A DNA stretch of 64,000 nt from Flexivirga caeni (GTDB taxonomy: Bacteria > Actinomycetota > Actinomycetes > Actinomycetales > Dermatophilaceae). A program made the position numbers and the translations under genes. Under the pieces are notes generated by a model. That model did no database searches. It was not told the origin of the DNA and worked only from the letters and a program-made list of their open reading frames with translations. Positions within the stretch are counted from its first letter, which is position 1; each line of letters begins with the position of its first letter. The DNA is taken from contig NZ_RJJQ01000016.1 of the NCBI RefSeq assembly GCF_003724155.1, positions 62,001 through 126,000 of the forward strand, in the 5' to 3' direction. Of this stretch, positions 19,245 through 28,517 are shown piece after piece.

Positions 19245-21116
19245 TCAGCCGACAATGCCGTAGGTCTTGATCTTCCGATAGAGGCTGCTGCGCGATATTC
19301 CCACGTGGGCGGCCGCAGCCACCCGGTTGCCGTCGTGCTCTCGCAACGCGCTGATGAGGGCATCGCGTTCGGCGACCTGGATGGGAGTCAGGTTGTGGCT
19401 GCTGATGTTCGTCTGGCAGTACCGGGGCAGGTCGTCCACCTGGATCTCGCCAACGGGGCGTTGCCGCAACGCCTGGCCGAGTGCGTCCCGAAGCTGGGTG
19501 ACGTTGCCCGGCCAGGGGTAGGCCGCGAGTGTTCGCGTCGCGACGGGGGAGAGGTGTACGTGGCGAAGGGGAGCGAGTTCGCGCAGCAGTCGCCCGATGA
19601 GGTGGTCGAGGTCTTCGGTGCGGTAGCGCAAGGGTGGTACCTGCACCGAGGCCCGGAACAGCGAGAGCAGAGCCGGCCGGATGACGGACAACTCACCGTC
19701 CACCTGGGTGACCGTCGCGACGACAGTGACCGGAGCGGCGCCGGAGCGTGCGGCATCGACGATGCGCGTCAGCGTCGCAGCGCCTTCGGCGCCGAGGTTT
19801 TCGATGTTGCGCGCCACCACCAGGGTCGGGCGGTCGGGAACTTCGCCCACGAGCGTCTCGGCGTCGATGCCGACGCCATTGTCGAGCTGCCCGGCGTCGA
19901 GGCAGACGCTGCGTCCGTTGAGGCGATCCGCATGGAACGTCTCCGTGGTCAGCGTGAACTTGCCCGACCCCGGCTCGCCCAGCACCAGCGTGGTCGCTGC
20001 CGCTGCCAGCGAATGCTGCAGCTCGTCCTGGGCACGTGCCCAGGACGGTGAGGTACTCACCGCTGCAGGCCCGATCCGGCGGTGCCGCAGGCCGGTCACG
20101 ATCGATTGGGTGTCGGCGGTGGCCACCGACACGTTCGGCACTACCCGCACGCCGAACTCCGCCGCGCTGCGGGCCGCAGCCACCAGGTGCGACTCGGCGA
20201 GCTCGGCCACCACGACGATCCCGGCTGTCGTGTCGCCGCTGACGATCCGGGTGCCGCGGAAACGGACTACTCGCCCGGAGGAGAGCGTGATCGTGTCGGT
20301 GACTTTGTCGCGCCGGCTCATGAGGAACCTGGCGTGATCGCGGATCCCGGCCTGTTCTTCATGGGTGAACAAGGTCTGCGCGTTCGCGTTCGCCATCACC
20401 ACTGCGGAACCGAAACCGAACACGGCGTTTTTTGAGCACCGTGCGTCGGCATGCAGGTAGGTGTTGAACAGCACCTGCTGCGCCTGGCTGCGGTCGTTGA
20501 AGAGGTTGCTGCTGATGTCCTTGGCCGCGGACTTGACCAGCGTATGCAGCAACGGACTCCACGACCGGGCGACCGTCGACACGTCGAGGATGCCTTCGAT
20601 CCGGCCGGTGATCGGGTCGATGATCGGTGCCGCCGTGCATGCGAACGGCTGCAGCTGCTCCGAATAGTGTTCATGTCCGACGATCGAGACTGGCTGACCC
20701 GACTGAATCGCCGTGCCTACGCCGTTGGTGCCCATGGTGTCTTCGGCGTAGCTGAATCCTGGCGCAAACTCGACGCGGTCGACCAGACGCGCGACGCCGG
20801 TGGAGATGTCGAGCCGTTCGACGAGCCGCGCCTTGTGATCGGTGAGGGCGATGACCAGCGCGACGTCGGGAATGTCCGCGCCCAGCTGGTCGATTACCGG
20901 TCTGGCGCACCGCGCCAGCCGCGACGAAGTGTCGATGTCGTCGCTGTAGGTAGGGCTCGTACGGTCGGCGTCGACGCCGGCAGACCGGCTGCGCACCCAT
21001 GATGCCGCCAGCACGTCAGAGACTGCGGCCGCGGCCGGCCGACCGGTCTCCAGGAAGTCGGCGCGCGCGGCCGCGACCCGCAGCTGGTGCTTCGGTGGTC
21101 GGTTCGGCAACGTCAT
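19245..21116 (-). CDS. AcoR/MimR-like enhancer-binding-type regulator lacking GAFTGA
   Basis: 623 aa from ATG 21116 (MTLPNRPPKHQLRVAAARAD). A GAF-like sensor region (about 60-230) is followed by a second linker domain, then an AAA+ domain with a degenerate Walker A GEPGSGKFTL (about 385) and the late motif AAYPWPGNVTQLRDALGQALRQ. A Fis-type HTH ends the protein (ALISALREHDGNRVAAAAHVGISRSSLYRKIKTYGIVG). No GAFTGA loop, needed for sigma-54 contact, is visible. Actinobacterial relatives regulate monooxygenase and ketone or alcohol genes. It lies just upstream of the BVMO on the same strand, so it is the likely activator. Confidence 0.88.
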   Translation of the reverse strand: MTLPNRPPKHQLRVAAARADFLETGRPAAAAVSDVLAASWVRSRSAGVDADRTSPTYSDDIDTSSRLARCARPVIDQLGADIPDVALVIALTDHKARLVERLDISTGVARLVDRVEFAPGFSYAEDTMGTNGVGTAIQSGQPVSIVGHEHYSEQLQPFACTAAPIIDPITGRIEGILDVSTVARSWSPLLHTLVKSAAKDISSNLFNDRSQAQQVLFNTYLHADARCSKNAVFGFGSAVVMANANAQTLFTHEEQAGIRDHARFLMSRRDKVTDTITLSSGRVVRFRGTRIVSGDTTAGIVVVAELAESHLVAAARSAAEFGVRVVPNVSVATADTQSIVTGLRHRRIGPAAVSTSPSWARAQDELQHSLAAAATTLVLGEPGSGKFTLTTETFHADRLNGRSVCLDAGQLDNGVGIDAETLVGEVPDRPTLVVARNIENLGAEGAATLTRIVDAARSGAAPVTVVATVTQVDGELSVIRPALLSLFRASVQVPPLRYRTEDLDHLIGRLLRELAPLRHVHLSPVATRTLAAYPWPGNVTQLRDALGQALRQRPVGEIQVDDLPRYCQTNISSHNLTPIQVAERDALISALREHDGNRVAAAAHVGISRSSLYRKIKTYGIVG

Positions 21117-21272
21117 ACCACCGCTGTGATGCACGACACATCATCATTGTGCGCTGGAGACGGCGTCAGCCCAAGGGTGCGCGGGCACCAACTTCGGGCA
21201 ATTCGCTGTTTCCGGCGCACAGATGCGCTGATTTGGGCAGGCGTGTGCCCGCCTGGGACGATGTATGGCGCA

Positions 21273-22478
21273 ATGACCGACACGCCCACGCCCACGCCCG
21301 TCCTGCCGCCGCTGCAGATCGGCCCGCACACGATCGCCTCACCCGTGGTGCTGGCGCCGATGGCCGGCATCACCAACCGGGCGTTCCGCCGCCTGTGCCG
21401 CAGGTATGGCGAAGCCGGCTCCAGTGCTGGCGGCGCCTCGGGCGCGACCAGCCTCTACATCAGCGAGATGATCACCTCGCGGGCACTCGTGGAGCGCAAC
21501 CCGATGACCATGCGGCTGATTGAGCACGACCCGGACGAGTCACCACGCTCGATCCAGCTCTACAGCGTCGACCCGGAGACCACCGGTCGCGCCGCACATC
21601 TGCTGGCGAGTGAAAGCCGTTGTGACCACATCGATCTCAACTTTGGCTGCCCGGTGCCGAAGGTCACCCGCAAGGGCGGCGGCTCCGCGTTGCCGTGGAA
21701 GACCGACTTGTTCCGGGGCGTGGTGTCCGCGGCGGTGCGAGCGGCCGCGCCATACGGCATCCCGGTGACGGTGAAGATGCGCAAGGGCATCGACGACGAT
21801 CACCTGACCTTCCTGGAAGCCGGTCGCATCGCCGAAGGGGAGGGTGCTGCGGCGGTTGCGCTGCACGCACGGACGGCTGCGCAGGCATACTCCGGCACCG
21901 CGCAGTGGGACGCGATCGCCCAGCTGAAGCAGACCGTCACGAGCGTCCCGGTGCTCGGCAACGGCGACATCTGGTCTGCCGACGACGCGCTGCGGATGGT
22001 GGCCGAGACCGGCTGTGACGGTGTGGTGGTCGGCCGCGGCTGCCTGGGCCGGCCGTGGCTGTTCACCGACCTCGCGGCGGCGTTCGCGGGTGGTTCGACC
22101 CGGGTGCAGCCGACCATGCGGGAAGTCGCCGACACGCTGCGGCTGCACACGCTCTACCTTGCCGAGTTCTTCGAGTCGGAGGACAAGGCATGCCGAGACA
22201 TCCGCAAGCACATCGCCTGGTATTTCAAGGGATTCCGGGTCGGCTCGGAGTTGCGCGCCGGCCTGGGCCTGGTGCAGTCGGTGGCCAGTCTGGACGACCT
22301 GCTGGGCAGTCTCGACCTGGACCAGCCGTGGCCCGGCGACGCGGCGGAGGGCCCGCGCGGCCGCGCGGGGTCCGAGCGGCACGTCGTGCTCCCCGAAGGC
22401 TGGCTCGACTCGCGCACGATCGACGACGACACGCGCCGCGATGTGGCGGCTGCCGAGGCGTGGAGCAGCGGCGGGTAG
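21273..22478 (+). CDS. dusB: tRNA-dihydrouridine synthase
   Basis: 401 aa from ATG 21273 (MTDTPTPTPVLPPLQIG). The FMN barrel contains APMAGITNRAFRRLC (about 29-43) and NFGCPVPKVTRKGGGSAL, with the catalytic Cys protonating the uracil. The FMN phosphate site is VPVLGNGDIWS and VVVGRGCLGRPWLF. It reduces specific uridines in tRNA D-loops. A C-terminal helical tRNA-binding domain follows (RKHIAWYFKGF). Upstream, one more ATG (21261) is in frame; the inner ATG gives the family-typical start. Confidence 0.92.
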   Translation: MTDTPTPTPVLPPLQIGPHTIASPVVLAPMAGITNRAFRRLCRRYGEAGSSAGGASGATSLYISEMITSRALVERNPMTMRLIEHDPDESPRSIQLYSVDPETTGRAAHLLASESRCDHIDLNFGCPVPKVTRKGGGSALPWKTDLFRGVVSAAVRAAAPYGIPVTVKMRKGIDDDHLTFLEAGRIAEGEGAAAVALHARTAAQAYSGTAQWDAIAQLKQTVTSVPVLGNGDIWSADDALRMVAETGCDGVVVGRGCLGRPWLFTDLAAAFAGGSTRVQPTMREVADTLRLHTLYLAEFFESEDKACRDIRKHIAWYFKGFRVGSELRAGLGLVQSVASLDDLLGSLDLDQPWPGDAAEGPRGRAGSERHVVLPEGWLDSRTIDDDTRRDVAAAEAWSSGG

Positions 22479-22482
22479 GTCC

Positions 22483-23595
22483 TCAGCTGTGGACGACCGA
22501 CGTGAGGGCGACCGCGACCTCCTGCGCGGTCCATCGCATGGTCGCCGACCCCACGGACACCTCCGCCCACGACCATCCGGGGACGTCTGCGCGCGCCCAG
22601 TTCTGGACCGCGATCACGCCTTCTCGTTCCGCGAGCTGAACAACCTTCTCTCGCAACGAATCCGGTGTCCCCGGTGCGTATACGACGAACTCGCGTGTGT
22701 GCGGTTGCTCGGGTACGACGGCGACGCCTCCTTCACGCAGAAGCGCCGCGATCTCGACGGCCCGGTCGTGGTACTCGGACATCCGTGGCAGGTGCTCGTC
22801 CAGTCCCGCGATCGCCGACGCGGCATACGCCGTCATGCCATAGAGCGTGCCACCGAGCCGGCGGCGCCACTGATTAGCCTCCGCGACGAGATCTTCCGGA
22901 CCAGCCAGTGCAGCACCGGCGAGTGCGCCGAGACCCTTGTAGAACGAGACGTACACGCTGTCGGCGAGCGCCGTGACCTCCTGCGGCGATGCCCCGAGAT
23001 GCGGCGTCGAGTCCCAGAGTCGCGCGCCATCCAGGTGCAGCGGGACGCCACGATCCCGGCAGCGGGCGCTGAAGTCACGCAACTCGCCGAACGTTGGCAG
23101 CACGAAGCCCGCTTCTCGCAGCGGAAGCTCCAGCAGGACGGCGCCCAACGGTCCGGGTATGGCGTCCAGCTGTGCCACTGTCGGCACCTGCCGACCCGTG
23201 CCGAGCCGTTCGCAGCGCAGATCGTGCAACAGCGCGGGGCCGTCCAGCTCGTGACGCAACAGGTGCGACAGCTCGGGGATCGCCACGCGGCGGGTCCCGG
23301 ACTGGTCGACCCAGCATCGCAGTGCCGCCTGCTGTGCCATGATCCCGCTGGGGAAGAACGTCACCGCGGGAGTGCCGAGGATGGTCGCCACACGCGACTC
23401 CAACTCGGCGACGAGCCCGCCGTCGCCATACCGGTCCCAGTCGTTCGTCGAAGCGATGCCGTCTGCGACTGCGGCGAGCGCCTCCTTCGGAGTGCGGATG
23501 TCGTGCCCGAGCATCCGGCGGGCGCCCCGTGCTGCGGTGGCGAATCGAGCGTCGAGTGTGGTGGAGTCGGTGGGGGTGTCATCTGCAGCAGGCAT
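22483..23595 (-). CDS. Threonine-aldolase-like PLP-dependent lyase
   Basis: 370 aa. It is a fold-type I PLP enzyme of the beta-eliminating lyase family. The cofactor Asp region is PLHLDGARLWDS (about 188-199), and the Schiff-base Lys is in YVSFYKGLGALAGAALAG. GTPAVTFFPSGIMAQQAAL is the PLP phosphate loop. L-threonine aldolases cleave threonine or allo-threonine to glycine and acetaldehyde; some relatives act on other beta-hydroxy amino acids. Convergent with dusB, stop codons 4 bases apart. Confidence 0.85.
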   Translation of the reverse strand: MPAADDTPTDSTTLDARFATAARGARRMLGHDIRTPKEALAAVADGIASTNDWDRYGDGGLVAELESRVATILGTPAVTFFPSGIMAQQAALRCWVDQSGTRRVAIPELSHLLRHELDGPALLHDLRCERLGTGRQVPTVAQLDAIPGPLGAVLLELPLREAGFVLPTFGELRDFSARCRDRGVPLHLDGARLWDSTPHLGASPQEVTALADSVYVSFYKGLGALAGAALAGPEDLVAEANQWRRRLGGTLYGMTAYAASAIAGLDEHLPRMSEYHDRAVEIAALLREGGVAVVPEQPHTREFVVYAPGTPDSLREKVVQLAEREGVIAVQNWARADVPGWSWAEVSVGSATMRWTAQEVAVALTSVVHS

Positions 23596-23619
23596 CGTGC
23601 AATCCTGCCCGACGCGTGT

Positions 23620-24450
23620 TCAGACCTCGACCGGGCGCTCGGGGTCGGTGATCCAGTGCGACCAGGACCCGATGTAGACGCTGGTCTGCGGGTGAATCCC
23701 GGATGCTTCCAGCGCGAGCGCCAGATGCGTCGCCTGCACACCCGACCCGCAATAGACGCCGACCTCGCTCTCCGGCCGGACGCCGAGCGCGGTGAAGCGC
23801 AGCGCCAGGTCGTCGGGGGAGAGGAACGCGCCGGTGTCGGTCAGATTGGCCAGGGCGGGAGCGGACACGGCGCCCGGGATGTGACCGGCAACGGGGTCGA
23901 CGGTCTCGTGCTGCCCGGCGAAGCGGTCCGCGGGCCGGGCGTCCAGCAGCAGCTTGGTGGCCGCGATCTCGGCGGCGTCGTCGGCATCGAGTAGCGCAGC
24001 GCCCGGGTCGGTGGGGAAGAAATCACCCTCGTGCGGTGCTGGCTGATCGGTGGACACCGGGAGCCCGGCCGCCTGCCACGCGGCGAATCCGCCGTCGAGC
24101 ACCTGCACGTCCTCTTTGCCGAAATACCTCAGCAGCCACCAGCACCGGCTCGCCGCAAGGGAATTCCCGTCGTCGTACACCACAACCGGGCGGTCGTTGC
24201 GGACACCGGCCGCCCGCATCGCGACGGCGAAGACGTCACGTTCCGGCATCGGGTGGCGACCCCCGGCTCCTGGGGCGCTGGCCATGACGCCCTCGAACTC
24301 CACCCAGGCGGCGCCCGGCACGTGCCCCACGTCGTATGCCGGTCGGCGGGACGGCGCACCCAGTTGCCAGCGTGTGTCGATCAAGGTCACGCGATCCCGG
24401 ACGGACGCCAGCCCGGCCGGGGTGATGAGGGGGTGCGTGGGGCGGGTCAT
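23620..24450 (-). CDS. Two-domain sulfurtransferase (rhodanese/SseA type)
   Basis: 276 aa from ATG 24450 (MTRPTHPLITPAGLASVRD). Two tandem rhodanese domains: the N-terminal inactive half includes LIDTRWQLGA and YDVGHVPGAAWVEF, while the C-terminal half has LLDARPADRFAG, AGHIPGAVSAP and the active-site loop VYCGSGVQATH with catalytic Cys. The CGSGV loop is that of 3-mercaptopyruvate sulfurtransferases. It moves sulfane sulfur to cyanide or thiols. It lies on the same strand as the aldolase-like gene (24-base gap). Confidence 0.9.
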   Translation of the reverse strand: MTRPTHPLITPAGLASVRDRVTLIDTRWQLGAPSRRPAYDVGHVPGAAWVEFEGVMASAPGAGGRHPMPERDVFAVAMRAAGVRNDRPVVVYDDGNSLAASRCWWLLRYFGKEDVQVLDGGFAAWQAAGLPVSTDQPAPHEGDFFPTDPGAALLDADDAAEIAATKLLLDARPADRFAGQHETVDPVAGHIPGAVSAPALANLTDTGAFLSPDDLALRFTALGVRPESEVGVYCGSGVQATHLALALEASGIHPQTSVYIGSWSHWITDPERPVEV

Positions 24451-24615
24451 ACCCAAAGTGTGATGGCGTCGGGCAGCACCCGCAATGCGGAGGTCAATTC
24501 TGAACAAGCCTCGTGGTCGCTGATTGTTCACCCGCCGGACTGGGTAGTCTCGACCTGTTCCGGTGTCCCCGTGCGGGGGCGCTCCGTGCCAAGACCGATC
24601 CGTGGAGGTTCGACC

Positions 24616-25434
24616 GTGCTCGTCCGTCGCCTTGCCCGTCCGATGTTGTCGTCGATCTTCATCTATGGCGGGTTCAACTCAGTGCGCAATCCGGACCGCT
24701 CGGTGCCGGCCGCCGAGCCGTTCCTGGACAAGCTACGCGGACTGTTGCCCCAGCAGGCAGCAGACCTGATTCCGCAGGACCCGGCGACGGCCGTCCGCCT
24801 CAATGGTGCCGTCCAAGTCGTGGGCGGACTCATGCTCGCCACCGGCAAGTTCCCGCGCGTTGCCGCGCTCGCGCTGGCCGGCAGCATGGTCCCGACGACC
24901 CTCGCCGGACATGCCTTCTGGCAGGAGGACGACCCGGCGAAACGCTCGCAGCAGCAGTTGCAGTTCATCAAGAACGTGAGCCTGATCGGCGGACTGCTGA
25001 TCGCGGCAGCCGACACGGGAGGCAAGCCGAGCCTCGCCTGGCGGGGTCGCGCGGCCGCACATCACGCCGGTGAGGCCGTGGCATCGGCGCTGCCCTCGAG
25101 TTCTGACAACTCCGAAACCGTCGCCTCGCTGAAGGACACGCTCAGCACCGTGGCCGATGCGGCCCGTGTGCACGGTCAGCATCTGGCCGAGGTGGTCAAG
25201 GAGCAGGCGCCGGTCGTGGCAGATGCGGCCCGTGTGCACGGTCAGCATCTGGCCGAGGTGGTCAAGGAGCAGGCCCCGGTCGTGGCCGATGCGGCGCGCG
25301 AGCACGGCGAGGCGCTTGCCGACGCTGCGCGCGAACAGGCGCCCGTGGTCGCCGAGGCAGTGCGGCAGCGCGGTGGCGAGTTCAGCCGGAAGGCTGCGGA
25401 GGCGGCGCGACAGGCACGCGCTCAGGTGTCGTGA
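24616..25434 (+). CDS. DoxX family membrane protein with 22-residue C-terminal repeats
   Basis: 272 aa from GTG 24616, with GGAGG about 8 bases upstream. Residues 1-150 are a DoxX-like four-helix membrane domain (SSIFIYGGFNSVRNPDRSVPAAEPFLDKL, LNGAVQVVGGLMLATGKFPRVAALALAGSMV, FWQEDDPAKRSQQQLQFIKNVSLIGGLLIAA). DoxX relatives are redox-linked or integral membrane proteins of uncertain role. Residues about 175-260 are a charged helical repeat with unit DAARVHGQHLAEVVKEQAPV followed by VA. The start could be argued, but upstream sequence overlaps the opposing rhodanese gene. Confidence 0.85.
   Translation: MLVRRLARPMLSSIFIYGGFNSVRNPDRSVPAAEPFLDKLRGLLPQQAADLIPQDPATAVRLNGAVQVVGGLMLATGKFPRVAALALAGSMVPTTLAGHAFWQEDDPAKRSQQQLQFIKNVSLIGGLLIAAADTGGKPSLAWRGRAAAHHAGEAVASALPSSSDNSETVASLKDTLSTVADAARVHGQHLAEVVKEQAPVVADAARVHGQHLAEVVKEQAPVVADAAREHGEALADAAREQAPVVAEAVRQRGGEFSRKAAEAARQARAQVS
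25156..25353 (+). repeat. Three tandem 66-base repeats inside the DoxX gene
   Basis: Units begin at 25156, 25222 and 25288 (GATGCGGC... each time). The first two 66-base copies differ at only two third-codon positions, while the third has diverged. The period is exactly 22 codons, so the repeat number can change without a frameshift. Near-identity of copies 1 and 2 suggests a recent duplication. Confidence 0.85.
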
Positions 25435-25465
25435 GTCCCGGACTCACATCGGGTTCAATGGGGAC

Positions 25466-25741
25466 ATGTGCCGCAATATCCGTCCGCTGAACAACTTCGA
25501 ACCGCCGGCGACCGATGACGAAGTGCACGCCGCCGCGCTGCAGTTCGTCCGCAAGATCGCCGGCGGTGCCAAACCCTCGAAGGCCAACCAGGCTGCCTAC
25601 GACCAAGCGGTCGAGGTGATCGCCGCAGCGAGCCGTGAGCTGCTCGACGCGCTCGTGACTACGGCGCCGCCGAAGAATCGCGAAGAGGAGGCGGCCAAGG
25701 CCAGGGCCCGCTCCGCGGCGCGCTATCCATCGGCGTCGTGA
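25466..25741 (+). CDS. DUF2277 family protein
   Basis: 91 aa from ATG 25466. The start MCRNIRPLNNFEPPATDDEVHAAALQFVRKIAGGAKPS matches the conserved N-terminus of DUF2277, a small bacterial protein of unknown function with an invariant CRNI and NFEPPAT. The C-terminus is helical and basic (KNREEEAAKARARSAARYP). It is between the DoxX gene and another small gene on the same strand. Confidence 0.85.
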   Translation: MCRNIRPLNNFEPPATDDEVHAAALQFVRKIAGGAKPSKANQAAYDQAVEVIAAASRELLDALVTTAPPKNREEEAAKARARSAARYPSAS

Positions 25742-25751
25742 AAGGCGTGTT

Positions 25752-26168
25752 GTGACAACCGAGATCACCGTCCGGCCACTCGATCGCAGCGCTCAGCGCG
25801 CGCTGGTCGGCTGGCTGGGCGACGCCCGGGCGGCGGGCATCGACATCGACGACGTGGAGTCGATCGGCAGCGCGTATGACGCCTACGTCAACGAAGTGTT
25901 GCTGATGCCGGCGGACCAGCGCCCCGACCCGACGCCGAAGCTGACAATGATCGCGATGGCGATGGGCGAGCATCTGCAACGCAATTCGTCGCTGCAGTGG
26001 CGAATTGCGGGGGACGCGAAGGGGACCGACCTTGCGCTGGCGTCCGCGGACGATCTCGGCGTGCTCTACCCGATCGACCCGATCGCGCAGGCCTGGTCGC
26101 AGCGGCAGCGCGGCTGGCTGCCGGTCTTCGTGCGCGAACTGATGCGCAGCATCGAAGGCCCGGCCTGA
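25752..26168 (+). CDS. Conserved hypothetical protein
   Basis: 138 aa from GTG 25752, 10 bases after the DUF2277 stop. The sequence MTTEITVRPLDRSAQRALVGWLGDARAAGID is followed by a helical region ESIGSAYDAYVNEVLLMPADQRPDPTPKLTMIAMAMGEHLQRN. A beta segment WRIAGDAKGTDLALASADD and DPIAQAWSQRQRGWLPVFV suggest a small alpha/beta protein resembling DUF3806-type proteins. No signal peptide or catalytic motif is visible. It may share a transcript with dgt. Confidence 0.7.
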   Translation: MTTEITVRPLDRSAQRALVGWLGDARAAGIDIDDVESIGSAYDAYVNEVLLMPADQRPDPTPKLTMIAMAMGEHLQRNSSLQWRIAGDAKGTDLALASADDLGVLYPIDPIAQAWSQRQRGWLPVFVRELMRSIEGPA

Positions 26169-26199
26169 TCGTGCCACTGCGGACGGGCCGGCGCCCGGC

Positions 26200-27432
26200 A
26201 TGAGCTATTCGGCATACGACCGGCAGCGTTTCGTGCGCGAGGACCCGGTGCAGAAGCGCGCCGACCGGGACGACTTCGCACGCGACCGGGCACGGGTGCT
26301 GCACTCGGCCGGGTGGCGTCGGCTGGCGTCGAAGACCCAAGTGCTGCAACCAGATAACGACTTCATCCGCAACAGGTTGACGCACTCGCTGGAGGTCGCT
26401 CAGATCGGCCGGGAGTTCGGTGAGGTCATCGGCTGCAATGCCGACGTGGTCGACACGGCGTGTCTCGCGCACGACCTCGGGCATCCGCCGTTCGGGCACA
26501 ACGGTGAGGCGGCGCTCAACGCACTCTGCGGGCACATCGGCGGATTCGAGGGCAACGCGCAGACCTTCCGCATCCTGACCCGGCTCGAGGCCAAGCGGTC
26601 GCGGAACAACGGCGGCTCGGTCGGGCTCAACCTCACCCGCGCATCTCTGGACGCGGCCAGCAAATATCCCTGGTTTCGTGGCGAAAATCGTTCCTACCCG
26701 GGCAAGTTCGGCTGCTACGAAGATGATGCTGAAATCTTCGGCTGGGTCCGCGCCACCGCGCCGACGGAGCGCTTCCAGCAGCGCTGCGTGGAGGCGCAGG
26801 TCATGGACTGGGCCGACGACGTCGCCTACTCGGTCCACGACGTGGAGGACGGCATCACCTTCGGACTGATCGATCTGCGGGCACTACGCTCTGCGCCAGA
26901 ACAGGAGCTGCTGGCCGACCTGGCGCGGCGCACGTATGCGCCGCAACTCGAAACCGCGCAACTGGCAGGGGCTTTCGCGCAGTTGGTGGCGACTGGCGTC
27001 ATACCCGACCGGCTACGTCCCGGCCGGCAAGGGGTTGCCGCGCTCAAGGACATGACAAGCCGGCTGATCGGTCGATTCGTGGCTGCCGCCGAGCAGGCGA
27101 CGCGGGACAAGTATGGAGATGGACCCCTGACCCGCTATTCCGCGGACGTCGTGATCCCGGCGGACGTGCTCGCCGAGTGCGTGATGCTGAAGGCCGTCGC
27201 TGCGCACTTCGTCATGCGAACCGAGGCCCGGCGGTTGCTGCAGGAGGAGCAGCGCCGGATCGTCGAGACGCTCTTCAGCATCTATCAGGAGCATCCCGAT
27301 CGGCTCGATCCGATGCTCGCAGAGGACTATTCGGCCGCGCCGGACGACGCGGCGGCGCTGCGGGTGGTCGTCGACCAGATCGCCTCGCTGACCGATCACC
27401 GGGCGCGAGCGCTCGCGGAGTCGTGGAGTTAG
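26200..27432 (+). CDS. dgt: Deoxyguanosinetriphosphate triphosphohydrolase-like protein
   Basis: 410 aa. An HD-domain phosphohydrolase: the metal motif is CLAHDLGHPPFGHNGEAALN (about 87-106), with a first His in RLTHSLEVAQIGR and a downstream Asp in MDWADDVAYSVHDVEDG. These residues define the dNTPase family that cleaves triphosphate from dNTPs. In actinobacteria dgt commonly lies directly upstream of dnaG, as here with one gene between. Confidence 0.93.
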   Translation: MSYSAYDRQRFVREDPVQKRADRDDFARDRARVLHSAGWRRLASKTQVLQPDNDFIRNRLTHSLEVAQIGREFGEVIGCNADVVDTACLAHDLGHPPFGHNGEAALNALCGHIGGFEGNAQTFRILTRLEAKRSRNNGGSVGLNLTRASLDAASKYPWFRGENRSYPGKFGCYEDDAEIFGWVRATAPTERFQQRCVEAQVMDWADDVAYSVHDVEDGITFGLIDLRALRSAPEQELLADLARRTYAPQLETAQLAGAFAQLVATGVIPDRLRPGRQGVAALKDMTSRLIGRFVAAAEQATRDKYGDGPLTRYSADVVIPADVLAECVMLKAVAAHFVMRTEARRLLQEEQRRIVETLFSIYQEHPDRLDPMLAEDYSAAPDDAAALRVVVDQIASLTDHRARALAESWS

Positions 27433-27434
27433 CC

Positions 27435-28457
27435 ATGTGGTCGCTGTCGCCGCTGCCGGTCGTGGGTGCACCGATGGCCGGTGTCGGCACGCCGGAGCTC
27501 ACCGCCGCAGTGAGTGCAGCCGGCGGTCTCGGCATCGTGCCCGGCGGCTACCTGACCGCGGCGCGGTGCGCGGCCGATCTCGCACGGGTCCGGGAGCTGA
27601 CCGATCGGCCTTTCGGCGCCAACCTCTTCCTGCCGACCCCGGTCGACGAGGCCCGGGGCGCCGCCCGATTGCGTTCGTATGCCGAGGCGCTCGCCCCCAT
27701 TGCCGCTGCCGCGGGCGTGGACCTGCCCGAGCCGCGCTGGGACGGCACGGACGACTTCGACGCGAAGCTCGGAGTGCTCCTCGACCAGCCGCCGGCACTC
27801 GTGTCGTTCATGTTCGGCGTGCCACCGGCCGACGCTGTTCGCCGGCTGCATGCGGTCGGCAGCCGGATCATGGTGACCGTGACCGACGCCGCGGAGGCGC
27901 GGGCGGCGGTCGCCGCGGGTGCCGACGTGCTGTGCCTGCAGGGTGCGGACGCGGGCGGGCACCGCGGGACGCATCGCGTCGAAGCCGAGCCGAACTCGGC
28001 GGGCTGGCGCGAGCTGCTGGCATCGGTGCTCGCCGTTGCCCCTGTGCCGGTCGTGGTCGCCGGCGGCGTGATGGGCTCGCGCGATGTGGCTGAGGCGCTG
28101 GCCTCCGGAGCGGCAGCAGTGCAGTGCGGCACCGCCTTCCTGCTCACCGACGAGTGCGCGATGCCCGCGGCATACCGCGCGGGGTTCACCGCGCCGGAGT
28201 TGACCGAGCTCGTCGTGACCCGTGCCTTCAGCGGCCGGCCGGCGCGCGCCATACGCAATGAGTTCGTGGCACGTCTCGACCCACTGGCGGTGCCGGTCTA
28301 TCCGATGGTCAACCAGCTGACCCGGCCAGTGCGTGCGGCGGGTGCAGCGGCCGGGAATCGGGAGCTGGTGAGCCTGTGGGCGGGTACCGGCTGGCGACAG
28401 GCCCGGACTGGACCAGCAGCCGACGTCGTAGCGGCGCTCGTCCGGCACCCTGATTGA
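27435..28457 (+). CDS. Nitronate monooxygenase
   Basis: 340 aa from ATG 27435, 2 bases after the dgt stop. The FMN TIM barrel includes APMAGVGTPELTAAVSAAGGLGIVPGGYL (about 11-39), QGADAGGHRGTH (about 178-189, with the catalytic His), VVVAGGVMGSRDVAEALASGAAAVQCGTAFLL, and the PVYPMVNQLTRPVRAAG tail. The enzyme oxidises nitroalkane anions such as propionate-3-nitronate. The dgt neighbour suggests shared transcription without implying a functional link. Confidence 0.9.
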   Translation: MWSLSPLPVVGAPMAGVGTPELTAAVSAAGGLGIVPGGYLTAARCAADLARVRELTDRPFGANLFLPTPVDEARGAARLRSYAEALAPIAAAAGVDLPEPRWDGTDDFDAKLGVLLDQPPALVSFMFGVPPADAVRRLHAVGSRIMVTVTDAAEARAAVAAGADVLCLQGADAGGHRGTHRVEAEPNSAGWRELLASVLAVAPVPVVVAGGVMGSRDVAEALASGAAAVQCGTAFLLTDECAMPAAYRAGFTAPELTELVVTRAFSGRPARAIRNEFVARLDPLAVPVYPMVNQLTRPVRAAGAAAGNRELVSLWAGTGWRQARTGPAADVVAALVRHPD

Positions 28458-28517
28458 CCGATGACCTGTGGACGGGCGCGCCCGCGCGGGTGCCCGGCCA
28501 CCTAGACTGCCGGTGTT

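Noticed and set aside
22015-23994. Long plus-strand open frame across the end of dusB and the aldolase-like gene
   Set aside because: High GC produces long spurious frames. The genes on the true strands have full motifs and plausible starts.
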